This document shows, piece after piece, positions 10,444-20,927 of a stretch of DNA of 64,000 nt (position 1 is the stretch's first letter; the number at the start of each line of letters is the position of its first letter). A program made the translations under genes and the position numbers. A model generated the notes under the pieces. It worked only from the letters and a program-made list of their open reading frames with translations. It ran no database searches and was not told the DNA's origin. Origin of the DNA: Brachionus koreanus (Eukaryota > Rotifera > Eurotatoria > Ploima > Brachionidae); contig PJRA01000263.1 in NCBI GenBank assembly GCA_016987375.1, positions 2,950,074 to 3,014,073 on the forward strand, in the 5' to 3' direction.

Positions 10444-11742
10444 TTAAGTTTCTATTATAATTTCTTTTGTATTTTTTAGATAAGAATTAAGTTTTACCTG
10501 TGGATTAATCTTTGGCGAACAAACAGTTTTTCTAGCTTTTTCAATCGAATTTTCAATTGAATTATTCTCGTGATCATATTTGGATCTAAAACCACTGCTG
10601 TAATCTAAAAAGCCTGAGCTTTCAGTCTTTTGCTGACTGCTGTAAGATTCAAAAGATGAGGTTGGTGAAACCGAATCCATGTTTTTGTAGAAACTTCCAT
10701 TTTTATCAACACTTTCTTCATTTTTGTTAACTGATGAATCGTTGAAAAATGCATCTTGCAATTTTTCAATGTCGTTAAACATTGAATAAATGTCCTCAGA
10801 ATTTTGATCTTTAAAATCCTCGGATGATTCTAGTTTTTTGTCTGACTTGCCATTATTATAACGTGAACTTGTTTTTAGCAATGGCTTGCTTAGTTCCAAA
10901 TTAGTAAAATAGTCAATAATCTGATTTGAACGGGTTGTATATGTTGTATTTGATCGTCGACATTTTCTACCAAGACCAGTGTTTTTTTTTACATCTGTTT
11001 TTGATTCGCCGAATTGGGGAAAATAGGTAGTTTTGGATTTTGTAATTTGGTTAGAAACTCTTTTGAATGATTTACCATTCGGAGTTGATTCTTGTCTTTC
11101 ATCAATTGAATTGGAAGATTGTTGAATCAAAGAACCTGTAGTGGACATTATAGCATCGTCATTAGTATAATTTGAAGCATCATACTTTGTATTGTATGTC
11201 AACATGGAATTTTCGCTACAATTTTCAGGAGTTGAGTTTGAAACTGATTGAAATGGATAGCAATCAATGTCATAAGTGGAACAGCTTGCTCTTTTATGAT
11301 CAATGTTAACATCGCCTGAGTATCCAAAGTCTACTTCTACAGAAAGAGGCGAGAATTCATCTCTGTTAAAAAAATCACCATTAGTTGAATATATTGGTGA
11401 ATTTAACATTGAATTTTGATTTGTTTTATAAGGATCATTGAAAATTTGACTCGATATTTCCATTTTTTCAGTTTCATTATTCGAGTTTATAGCTGAATTG
11501 GATTCTTTAAGTGGGGTCTTGATACTTTTGTTACATTCTTCAAGATTTGATTTGATAGAACGCTGTAATTTTAGACTAAATTTTCGCTTTTTTTTTCCAA
11601 ATCTCTTTGTGACTTTTTTCTCTCTTTCAATTTTCTTAATAGTTGAATTATTAGTGCTTTTTGCTTCTGGCGATTGATTTATTTCAACACATTGTTTGAA
11701 TGGTTGAATTCTTTTAGACAAATATTTCAAAACCGAAGTCAT
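10444..11742 (-). CDS. Uncharacterised Ser/Asn-rich, probably nuclear protein
   Basis: An intronless 432-codon ORF. Most of it is low-complexity Ser/Asn/Thr/Lys sequence and is probably disordered. Residues 36-58 are strongly basic (KKIEREKKVTKRFGKKKRKF) and look like a nuclear localisation signal. A second basic patch at 259-264 (RKCRRS) is followed by RSNQIIDYFTN at 271-281, which fits the spacing of a PCNA-interacting (PIP-like) motif except that Ser replaces the first Gln. I do not recognise a family and assign no function; CDK-inhibitor-like or replication-associated proteins carry such motifs, but that is inference only. Confidence 0.75.
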   Translation of the reverse strand: MTSVLKYLSKRIQPFKQCVEINQSPEAKSTNNSTIKKIEREKKVTKRFGKKKRKFSLKLQRSIKSNLEECNKSIKTPLKESNSAINSNNETEKMEISSQIFNDPYKTNQNSMLNSPIYSTNGDFFNRDEFSPLSVEVDFGYSGDVNIDHKRASCSTYDIDCYPFQSVSNSTPENCSENSMLTYNTKYDASNYTNDDAIMSTTGSLIQQSSNSIDERQESTPNGKSFKRVSNQITKSKTTYFPQFGESKTDVKKNTGLGRKCRRSNTTYTTRSNQIIDYFTNLELSKPLLKTSSRYNNGKSDKKLESSEDFKDQNSEDIYSMFNDIEKLQDAFFNDSSVNKNEESVDKNGSFYKNMDSVSPTSSFESYSSQQKTESSGFLDYSSGFRSKYDHENNSIENSIEKARKTVCSPKINPQVKLNSYLKNTKEIIIET

Positions 11743-13047
11743 TCCTAAATAAGGAAGCGGTTTTTTCTAAAATTTTTATTAAAAATTTAAATTAATTCAA
11801 AAGCTTAAGTTTTAATTAAATAAAAACACATTTGATCTTTGAATAAATTTGTTATAAAAGTTAAAATCTCAATGTAGATGTTTCATCTAAATTCAAGCAA
11901 GTAGCTTTATTAGCTGGATTAGTCTCGCAGAATCAAAGTCAATACTTACAGTTGAAATATCTTTAAAATATCTTTAATTTTTTTTGTAATTTTTAATTGT
12001 TATTGTATAAAATGGGTCTAGATAATTTCAAATAATTTTTTTTATAAATTAGACAATTTTTTTTTAATACGAAATTAGCTCCATAATTTCTCAAATTGTC
12101 ATTTTATTTTTATTTCGTTTTATTAAATAAATAACTAAGATAGATTATCATACAAAATTCAATTAAGTAAAAATAGTGCAATTAAATTTGACTAACACTG
12201 TATGCTAAATCATACGAATATTTAAACACCCTTTTATTTTATATTCAAAAAAGTTCTCGAAACAATGGGATTGTGAGATTCAAATTATACAAACAAAACA
12301 AAAATTCTTCCTATTTTGATGAATTAAAATTTACAAAAATAAAATATCCTTAAAAAATACTGTTTAAAAGTGTAACATAACGGGTGGCCAAAAATGGTTG
12401 TCCTAATATTCATTTAGAAAAAAAATGATGAACCAAATATAATATAAAAGTGAAATTTAGAGGATCAAAAGCATTTTTTTTCTAGTTTCTAAAATTGATA
12501 TTTTTTCTGTTTAGTTTTCAAGAAGATATGATTTGAAAACACTAAAAAATGACCTTTCTTCAAAAATCTAATAAATTTGGGTCTTATATGTTTTAATTGA
12601 ATAACTTTTGATCTTTTAAAGGTATTATCCTCAATTTTTGTACACATATATAATTAAATTTTAACTTTTAAATAAAGATCTTAATGAAATGAAATATTTA
12701 TTTTAAGTCTTGATTTTAAGCCTTTTTAAAGTTTTAGTGCTAAATTTGTTGCATCTTTTTTGTCCAAAATAAAATTTTTACCTTCTTTTTTTTTTTAGAA
12801 AATCAAATCAATAATGAATTAAAATCTTACTGAAGGTATTTTTTATTTGTTTTTTTGCATAGAGAGAAAAATATTTTAAGTAAAAAAGATGCAAAAAAGT
12901 GTTTTGAATTTTTTGCAGTATCCTTTTAAAAATATTTTATTTTAGGAGATTTTAATTTATCATAAAAGAAAGAATTTCTGTTTTGTTTGTAATTGAATTT
13001 CACAATACAGAAACTATTTTCTTTGAAATCTTTATTAGTTTTATAAA
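11743..13047. other. Intergenic, no gene seen
   Basis: AT-rich DNA without a supported ORF. At 12380-12410 the string 'acgggtggccaaaaatggtt' resembles the end of a Tc1-like inverted repeat, but I found no matching second end. Confidence 0.35.
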
Positions 13048-13216
13048 TAACGTAATCATCCGAATTTAGTGACATGTCACTAAAATATTTAGTGACATGT
13101 CACTAAAATATTTAATGACATGTCACAAATGAACCTATTACATGTTATAACAGAGTGTCACTAAAATAGAGTACTCTATTTTAAAGACATGTCACTAAAT
13201 TCGGAGAATTACGTTA
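13048..13216. mobile_element. 169-bp MITE built from nested palindromes
   Basis: The ends 'taacgtaatcatccgaattt' (13048) and 'aaattcggagaattacgtta' (ending 13216) are inverted repeats, and the pairing continues inward to 'agtgacatgtc', giving terminal repeats of about 31 bp. Inside, the perfect 20-bp palindrome 'tttagtgacatgtcactaaa' occurs, followed by near-copies of the same motif, and a second palindrome centred on 'gagtactc' lies at 13163-13182. There is no coding capacity. The structure fits a miniature inverted-repeat transposable element. Confidence 0.75.
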
Positions 13217-13629
13217 ATTGATCAATTCAATTAGATCTCTTTTCACTTAAAGATCAAATAAAATCTACCCGAAAACTATATCACCATTTCGTTTAATATT
13301 TCGAGTAATTTTGGGGTTTTTGAACTTTCTTAATTGACCATTTTGTATTCTAATACAAGGTCTAAGTCAACCAAAAATTTGATTAGACCAGATATTTGTA
13401 CTTAAGAACATAATAAAACAAAGTATCGAATGGAACAGCCTCTTGTATCTTAATTTCATTTACTTCAAAAAAGTCTTTGACAACATACATACACAGAGAA
13501 GCCGTGTGGGCCCATACTAAGATCATATGGCTTACCACAGAAAATATAATATACAATAATTTAATAATTTATGCCTCGTAGTCAAAATTAAAGTGAGAAG
13601 TGTTCTAAAAATAAAAAAGAAAAAAAATG

Positions 13630-13792
13630 GTAAAAAAGTAGAAAAAAATTTACACAAATAAGGCCTATTTGTAGAATCAGAACCAAAAACCCAGCGTATT
13701 TTTAGTATTAGTTAAAATTTATTGATTCGATTTCAATTTTCAAATTTGATCAAAAAATTTTAAATTAAATTTTCGCAGATTTTTAATTTTTT
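13630..13792 (+). repeat. 163-bp direct repeat, left copy
   Basis: This segment, from 'gtaaaaaagtagaaaaaaat' to just after 'cgcagatttttaa', appears identical base for base to 15037-15199, 1407 bp downstream. The pair brackets a LINE fragment, the first assembly gap and exon 1 of the channel gene. Perfect identity in noncoding AT-rich DNA implies a very recent duplication, an LTR-like origin, or an assembly artefact around the gap. Confidence 0.85.
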
Positions 13793-13795
13793 CAC

Positions 13796-14300
13796 AGACA
13801 CTATTCCTAATAGTATAGCAATTGGAGCACAAAGAGACATTAAGAAAAAACTTGCTAAAGCAAAGATTACCTTAGCGTGACTCCGACCAGCATGGAAATC
13901 AACTAGCTATAGCAAGGAAACAAAACTCAAACTGAACAACTCTGTAGTAAAAGCAATACTAATGTACGAAAATGAATGTTGCAGGATTTGTAAATCTGAC
14001 AAAAGAAGTTAGAAAATCTTTCATATTGGAAGCCTGCAAAAGATTCTGGGTATATACTAGCCTGAGACACTGTCAAATGTTGAACTATACAAAAGAACAA
14101 ATTAAGAGCCATTAAGTCNNNNNNNNNNNNNNNNNNNNNNNNNNNNNNNNNNNNAACATGGAGGTCAATAATCATGAAAGAGCTAATCGAAAGGGGAATG
14201 ACATGAGGAGAAGCAAGGGTGAAGGCCAAAGATCGACATGAATGTATATCTAAAGTAATGACCCTATGCTCCACAAGGAGTGAATAAGGAAAAAAAACAT
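13796..14300 (+). pseudogene. LINE 3'-end fragment interrupted by an assembly gap
   Basis: In one plus frame it reads DIKKRLAKAKITLA, PAWKSTSYSKETKLKLNNSV and VKAILMYENECW; beyond the gap it reads a W.SIIMKELIERGMT..EAK segment and ends KVMTLCSTRSE. This is the typical C-terminal region of a non-LTR retrotransposon polyprotein (tether region plus a 'W..ti..el' tail), different from the CR1-like family elsewhere in the window. In-frame stops mark it as dead. The 36-base N run at 14119-14154 falls inside it. Confidence 0.72.
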
Positions 14301-14443
14301 AATTATTTCTAGATTTTTTCTGTATGATCATTCAAACTTTCTTATTTAAAATTTTAATTTAAAAATCAATAAATTGCGCCAACTAATCATTAAATTCTAA
14401 GTCGACCGACTGATTCTTTAATCAAAATTAAAAAATGTAAGAA

Positions 14444-17400
14444 ATGAACTTACAACAAAAAGAAGATTACAAAAAGTTTTTTTCAGATCAAAATTCAGCT
14501 TCATCCGATTTTTTTTTAAATACAAATAATAATGCGGTTTATGAGCCAAATAAGCAATCAAATGAATCTTTTACAGCAAAAAATTTGAATAAAAAAAAAG
14601 ATAGAAATGATAAAAAAATACTAGATTCACATGATCTAGTTCAAAAGAGTTTAAGTGAGGTTGCATCACTATATAGGACATCAGCTTTTATAGAAATCTG
14701 CATTTTTATACTTTTAGAGTTAATACTAGCTACGTATTATCTCTATGAAATTAATGTACCTCAATTGTATGAAATTAATTCAAGAATTAAAACTGAAAAA
14801 TTAAAATTCAATGACAATGTCTTGGAAAATTTACAAAGCATTGATTATGATAATAGAATAAGACAAATAATTCACGAAACGTTTGACTTAGGATATTTTA
14901 AGGTAATTAGATGTTTTATAATCATTTAAAAATAATTTTAATTAATTTTATATAAAAAAAATATAATTGTTTTAACTTTAACTTTAAATCTTATTTTAAG
15001 TCAAGTAAAAACTTAGTGAAAAAAGAAAAAAAGATTGTAAAAAAGTAGAAAAAAATTTACACAAATAAGGCCTATTTGTAGAATCAGAACCAAAAACCCA
15101 GCGTATTTTTAGTATTAGTTAAAATTTATTGATTCGATTTCAATTTTCAAATTTGATCAAAAAATTTTAAATTAAATTTTCGCAGATTTTTAATTTTTTT
15201 CTTTTAAATTAGTTTTTTAAACTTTTGTAATTTCTAAAAGTTTAAAGAAATTAAACTGTGTTTAGAAATTTTTTTTAACAAATTTGAAAACTATAATCTG
15301 ATAAAAAATTTAACTCAGTCATTTTTTTTGTAATCATAAAGACTTTGGCACAAAAAAGAAAAACAATAATTCTTATTTACAAAAATTGTTCCGCAGACAG
15401 AAAAATTAAGCAATAAAAACAAATTTTTAAAACAAATAAAAATTTAAAAGGAAAAAAAATGTCTCCAAGACATTTTGAAAAGAGCCTCTTTTCAAAAAGT
15501 CAAGTCAATTAATTAGAATTACTCGAATTATTTTTGCTAAATTTATGCTTTTAAAAATGTGAAAAATAATAAATTAAAAATTAAATTTTATTTAGTTGAA
15601 AAGTTAACAGTAGAAAGTCCATTATTTATAAATATTGCAAATTTAGTTCATTAAACAAATTAAAAATTTTTATAAAAGCCATTTTTTAACATAACTAAAT
15701 TTTTATTAGAGAAAAGTTTTTTCGCTTTTTTAAAAAGGAATCTAAAATTCTAGGACTCTTTAGTGATAACAATTTAAATATTTATATCTTACAGTAAAAT
15801 TTAAGAAAGTTTTTGACAATGAAATGAGCTTAATGACTTTTTTTTGGTTTTTGCACAATTCTGAAAAAAAAAATTTTTTTTGATTTCAATTTTTCTGATT
15901 TTTCTGATTACTTAGTTTTATAATTATATAAATATATAGTCTTAAAATAAATTTCAATATAAAAATTTTCTAAATAAATTAATTCAAGTTTCATTCACGT
16001 TTTTCTTTTTAGGAGCAGAACGGATCTCTTGATAAAAACATCCTTTTTTATTACCGTGACACTATCAAAAAAGTAGATCCAAATTTTTGTGATAAAACAA
16101 CTTTTGATTTATATTTCCAGAATATCTATAAAAATATTCAGTGCTTTCCATTTTTTTCTTCTGATAAAAAATTAATTGTCGCGGATAATCACGAAGAGGA
16201 TTCAAAGTTGTTCGATCCAGTGCAAATAGCTTCGGGAGTTATATCAAAAAATTTACGAGCTTTTGAAATGGAATTTTTTGTAATTGATTCTTATCTAACT
16301 GTATTCAATCTAAGCATAGAAATAAATCCGACAGGAAAAGTCAAAGTTAAAGATGATATATTTTCATTTAACATCAGAGACAAAATAAGAATGCGCCGTT
16401 CTTATCTTTTTGTATTGTTTGTTTTTTTTCTTGTTTATTATGGTTACGAAACTATTCAAGATATTTTAAGTGGTGAATTTTTGTCGACTCAGAGACTAGT
16501 CATGGAAGGACTTGATTTACTCAATTTTTATTTTCTCTTCATGTCCATATACTATCTCTATAAATTCACATTCTTGCACAAATCAGACTTTTATCCTTTT
16601 TTAAAAGGCTTTGGAAACAATCAGGGCTCTCACACAAGAAAAATTATTGTCGATTGCGTTGAGAGCTATAAAAATTTTTCAAATTTTTTCTCATGCTTTT
16701 ACATAATATCATTCGGGCGTCTGTTTAAATACTCGATTATTTTCAGACCATTTGAAATTATTGTTAAATCTATTAAAACAATATGCTTCAATATATATCA
16801 ATTTTTTCTTTTTTATATTGCTATATTTATTGGTTTTGCTTTATTTGGAATGAGTATGTTCGGACAAACTCTAGAATCTTATAGTACCCTGCAAAATTCA
16901 TGTCTTACTTTGGTTGGAATAGTTTTTGGTGAGTTGAACTTTCAGTATTATTATAATCACAACAGTTCGGTTGGAACAATTTATTTTTGTCTATATGTAA
17001 TAACTGTGGTTATTATTCTATTCAACATTCTCTGTGTAGTAATCACAGAGTCATATAGATCTATGAAGTTTTATATGAAAAGTGAAAGCCAAAGATTGAA
17101 TATTGTGCCCGATTGCTATTTCATAAGAAGAAATTTTAATTTGCTTGTAAGAATAAAGTTAAAGTATTATCAGCCTGAGATGCGAGAAATTCTTGAAGGA
17201 ATGGTTTTGATGAAAACCGCCAATAGGCTATTGACTAAAGTTGAAATTGACCATGATTTGGAAACACTTGAGTACACGCCTAATGTTTTAAATGTCGTAT
17301 TGAATAAATATGGCTACAAGAGCAAAGACATGGAATGGAAAAAGAATCAGATGGATTCATTGAGAAGCAAAGTTGAAAAAGAAAGACGTCATTTAAATGA

Positions 17401-17608
17401 TCTATTTCTTATTCACATGAGAATAAATCAACAATTTTTTGAGCAAAAATTTAAAATGGAAAGTTCTAAAAATTTATTCATAAGCAAAGAAAGATATTTA
17501 AATTTGGACAAAAAAATACTCAAGCTAAAAAAACTACTAGATGTTCTAAAAAAGAAGGTAAATTTTATAACAATGCATGTAAATGAATCAATTCTAAAAA
17601 AAACATGA
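14444..17608 (+). CDS. Divergent polycystin-2-like (TRPP/PKD2 family) cation channel
   Basis: Two exons, 14444-14902 and 16013-17608, join in phase 0 across a 1.1-kb GT-AG intron to give about 684 residues. Exon 1 ends ...FDLGYFK and exon 2 opens EQNGSLDKN. S1 lies at about 81-102 in exon 1, followed by an extracellular polycystin/TOP-like domain (about 103-278), S2 near 283-298, S3 near 323-338, S4 region about 375-400, S5 about 411-431, a pore loop with filter-like FGELNF (458-463) and S6 about 472-497. Residues 560-684 are a charged coiled-coil tail with no EF-hand. Order and pore layout match PKD2-type channels, but similarity is weak and the TOP domain is short, so subfamily is uncertain; mucolipin-like is the main alternative. 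The intron holds the second 163-bp repeat copy. Confidence 0.75.
15037..15199 (+). repeat. 163-bp direct repeat, right copy (in channel intron 1)
   Basis: This copy appears identical to 13630-13792 and lies in the first intron of the polycystin-like gene, about 130 bp after the splice donor. See the left copy for interpretation. Confidence 0.85.
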
Positions 17609-17772
17609 ATTTTCTTTTTGATTATCTTTAATAAATTTTTTTTTTGAAATTTTTTTTTCAAATATCATCTGATAAAAACTTGTTTTGATTTTTTGGAATC
17701 AAATACAATAACCCCAATCCAAATTACTTGGTATAAAACATTTAAATTTTTAGTATATTTCTAAGTTTAAAT

Positions 17773-17985
17773 TACATTAGAAGCACCAAGCATTTTTCAT
17801 GTTTTTTTAGATTTAAAAATATTTAAAAAAATTATATAATAATCTTACAAAATAATATCAATTTTAAAGAAAATTTTAAAATCATAACTATTCAAAAAAT
17901 AAATATTTACTTGAAAAATCTATTCAAAAGATACAAAGATTTCAAAATTTTTCCTTTTGACCTTCTACAGTGATACAATCAAGTT
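17773..17985 (-). mobile_element. MITE family 'AACACT', copy 1 (inverted)
   Basis: Starts with a 'tagaagcaccaagcattttt'-type end. Along its length it matches the reverse complement of the element at 58461-58693 (shared 'ataatcttacaaa' and 'tatttacttgaaaaatc'-like blocks), with scattered substitutions. It has no coding capacity. It is one of three copies in the window. Confidence 0.65.
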
Positions 17986-18082
17986 CAAAAATGGTCATTT
18001 AACAAAAAAATCAAAAATAAAAATTTTGAAATTTTTATAATATTTTTGACAGAAAATTTCATTTGAAAAAAAAATTATTTTT

Positions 18083-18583
18083 ACAATTCTTGTTAGGTCT
18101 CACTTAGTGTATGCTATTCCAATATTGTACCTATATCTAGAGAAAGATAAAAGAATTATAGAGGCTTTTCAACGAAGAGCTACTCGTGCCATTTTTGGTT
18201 CTAAACATCAAAACTACAGTGAAAGACTAAGGGCTCTAAATCTGACGAATTTAACCAAAAGGCGACGGAGAGATTACTTAATTCAAATGTTTAAAGTTAA
18301 AAAAATATTAATCAAGTCAAATGGCAATCTTCACTCACTTTTTCAAGCCATTCATTAAAAAAAATCTAAAAAAATCTAAAGATAATCAAAAATTGTGCCC
18401 AGCGATACCATCTCTTCACAATCCGTGTGTTCAATGCCTGGAAAAGGTTGAGAGTAGATGCAGTGGAAGCTCAATCAAGCGATATTTTTAAAGCAAAAAT
18501 ATAAAAAACTTTCATAATATTATTTGCACATAATCTGTTGTCACATTTTATGCGCTGCAATAAACCACTATACTATACTACTA
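18083..18583 (+). mobile_element. CR1-like LINE, 5'-truncated copy B
   Basis: Encodes the same RT tail as copy A with substitutions: LVRSHLVYAIPILYLYLEKD, IIEAFQRRATRAIFGSKH, Y.ERLRALNLTNLTKRR. A frameshift follows near 18340, then FTIRVFNAWK-like sequence and the shared 3' end 'gcacataatctgttgtcaca...gcaataaaccact'. It ends in a short 'tactatactacta' repeat, consistent with a CR1-type 3' tail. It is more diverged than copies A and C. Confidence 0.85.
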
Positions 18584-18807
18584 ATTAGGTCCTTAAACAA
18601 AGAAATAACAGCATCCAAATATTTCACAGTTTGATCTTCATTGTTTCATTTCAGATAAATTCTTCAGAATCTACGTAATTTCTAATTATGAAATGCTAAG
18701 CTGCTGACGCATTTAAAATTTTTGTCTCCAGCACAAGTTGGAGCAAAATTTTTTTCCTTTTTTTAAATAGCTTGATAGATGATTTATATATTGCTAATAG
18801 CTTGAAA

Positions 18808-19271
18808 TACCGTATTTTCTCGCGTAATATTCCACTGGGAACTTAAATGAGACATGATCTAATGTCTCTAGGAAATTACATGAAACTAAGCAATTTTTGC
18901 AATAATAATAACCCCTGTACATAATTTGAAACATTAAGTGAAACAAGGTAATTTTACTCAGAAATTTTGAATAACATTGAACTTTATGTTCAGGCGACTT
19001 TAAATATTTTATTTAATTAATTTTATTTTAAATAGATAAGTCTATTTTTTTTTAATAATTAATGTAAAACTTTTTGTAAATAAAAAAATTTTCAAATATC
19101 AATTATATAATTTTTTAATAATCAAATAATAAATTAAAAAAATATCCGTTTGATCTAATGTTCGAGGGCTATTAAAGTTTTAAAAAATCAATAATTTCAT
19201 AAAATTACCCATGGGCTTTAAAGACATGTCCTGCTTAATATCCCAAGAATATTACGCGAGAAAAAACGGTA
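18808..19271. mobile_element. Nonautonomous TIR element, 464 bp
   Basis: Left end 'taccgtattttctcgcgtaa' (18808) and right end, read as reverse complement, 'taccgttttttctcgcgtaa' are near-identical, and similarity extends about 48 bp to a shared 'gacatg'. If the flanking TA is the duplicated target, the terminal repeats start CCGTA, like the element at 57191-58118, which would suggest the Tc1/mariner/pogo group. Internal DNA has no supported ORF. Confidence 0.7.
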
Positions 19272-19314
19272 CTACATTAAATAATCGACATTTTTCTATA
19301 CTATTGAATAATGG

Positions 19315-19505
19315 AGAGGTGCTCATCTCCTTTTCTATTACCTTTCTGAACAACACCTCTGATCTGACTCAGAGGTTAAAACATCGAGCTGATGATCTTC
19401 ACCACAATTATTACCCAGTCGAAACCAGTTCCCCATTTTTTGATGAAAGGGGTTAAACATGCGCTTCGATCACAGAGATATTTTGAAAAATTTTCCACTC
19501 TTAAA
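19315..19505 (+). repeat. Unclassified dispersed repeat, copy 1
   Basis: Shares with 51556-51725 the series 'ctccttttctattacctttc', 'gaccca/gacttag..tcgaaaccagttccc', 'tttgatgaaaggg..ttaaaca' and 'cagagatattttgaa...tttt..ctc', in the same order. It is less AT-rich than its surroundings. 'agtcgaaacc' resembles a tRNA-type B box, so a SINE is possible, but no A box was found at the right spacing. An 81-codon ORF across it is not supported as a gene. Confidence 0.55.
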
Positions 19506-20135
19506 AAATAATGAATTGTTGGTTAAAATTTTCTTTAAATATTGATTTTTAAGTAAGAAGTCAATTCAAAATAATTTTAGAGTAAAATTTAAAATTTTAA
19601 AAATTAAAAAGTTAGTCACTTCTAAAAGTCTAAAATTATCTGAAATATAGTTTAAAAAAGTTTATCAATACTGTTTATTGTAATTTAAGCAAATACAAAT
19701 TTATAAAATAAGACTTAAAAAATAAAAATCAAAATTCAAAATTTAAAAATTATTTTTTTATTCAAATTTTGAAAAAATCTTATGAATTTTAGTCCATTTT
19801 TTTTTTCTAAATTTCTTAAAAAGAATAATTCTTGTTAAACAAATTTGATCAAATTTATGAAACAAGAAAGCATTTAAATTTTGAAGACAATTTTTGAATA
19901 TTTTTTCACATCAAATTTATATTGCAAACATTTTTAATGAACCTTACATGAATTGTCTTACAAAATTAAAATTTTTTTATTTCTAACTGCAGCTTTCAAT
20001 GCATGCAATTTATCTTTGCTCATTAAAATTCAAATTGCAAGCATTTGTGTGCATATACATACACTTAAAAAAAATCATTGCTAGTAAAGATCAACTAGAA
20101 CTATAGAATTTAGAAACCAAAATTTAACAACAAAA
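19506..20135. other. Intergenic, upstream region of RPL35
   Basis: AT-rich. The last 100 bp before the L35 start should hold its promoter and 5' UTR, but no clear TATA, initiator or pyrimidine-tract element could be defined. Confidence 0.35.
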
Positions 20136-20927
20136 ATGGTACGTATTGCTTTTATTACTTCTATTTATCTCGGTCGAGCCATATTGATTCGTATAATTGA
20201 GTTATAAAATCCAATTTAATCACTACAATGGCACGACCAAATTTATATGATCAATAGGTCAAGACCTAGGCAACAATTTAAAAGAAAAATGTGTACCATT
20301 ATTTTTTATTAGGTACGAGTAAAAACCAGAGATTTAAGAGGCAAAAAGAAAGAAGAGTTGGAAAAACAACTTGATACTTTGAAACAAGTTTGTAATTTTA
20401 TCTTTTTTATTCCATCAAGTTTGAACCATTTAAATGATAGCCTTTTTTTCAAGGAGTTGCTTCAATTAAGAGTTTTCAAAGTCACTGGATCAAATGCCAC
20501 TAAATTGTCCCAAATGTAAGCTTGTTTTATATTTAAATTATTCAGTCGAATTCATAAAAATGATGATAGCATGTTATTTTAAATGATCTTAATGATATAT
20601 TTTAACAAATTTGGATCGATAGGACTGATTTATGAGCGACTGATTAGGTCTTAAATATGTTTTTATGAAAAAGTGCTAAATTTTGTTTCAAATAGCCGTG
20701 AAATCCGCAAATCGATTGCTCGTGTTCATACCGTAATCAATCAAACTCAAAAAGAGAACTTGCGAAAATTCTATCAAGGCAAAAAATACAAGCCAAAGGA
20801 TTTAAGATTGAAAAAAACCAGAGCCATTCGACGAGCTTTGTCCAAGCATGAAGCTTCGATTAAGTCAGCCAAGCAATTGGCCAGAGAAAGAGCTTTCCCA
20901 CAGAGAAAGTTTGCCGTCAAAGCATAA
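20136..20927 (+). CDS. RPL35: 60S ribosomal protein L35 (uL29)
   Basis: Four exons: 20136-20138 (the ATG alone), 20313-20387, 20454-20515 and 20696-20927, all GT-AG, giving 123 residues, the usual length of animal L35. The protein begins [20 protein letters not shown], continues [10 protein letters not shown], then [20 protein letters not shown], and ends [10 protein letters not shown]. These match the uL29 family throughout, with the basic C-terminal extension typical of eukaryotes. L35 sits at the peptide exit tunnel of the large subunit and helps dock the signal recognition particle and nascent-chain factors. An intron right after the start codon is common in ribosomal protein genes. A canonical poly(A) signal AATAAA is at 20941-20946. 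Confidence 0.96.

Noticed and set aside
13064..13140. Regular short repeats resembling a CRISPR array or operator cluster
   Set aside because: Only a few units, each itself palindromic, in a eukaryotic context and enclosed by inverted termini; a MITE explains them.
19211..19456. 81-codon ORF in a less AT-rich stretch
   Set aside because: It spans the junction of a TIR element and a dispersed repeat, with no protein similarity.
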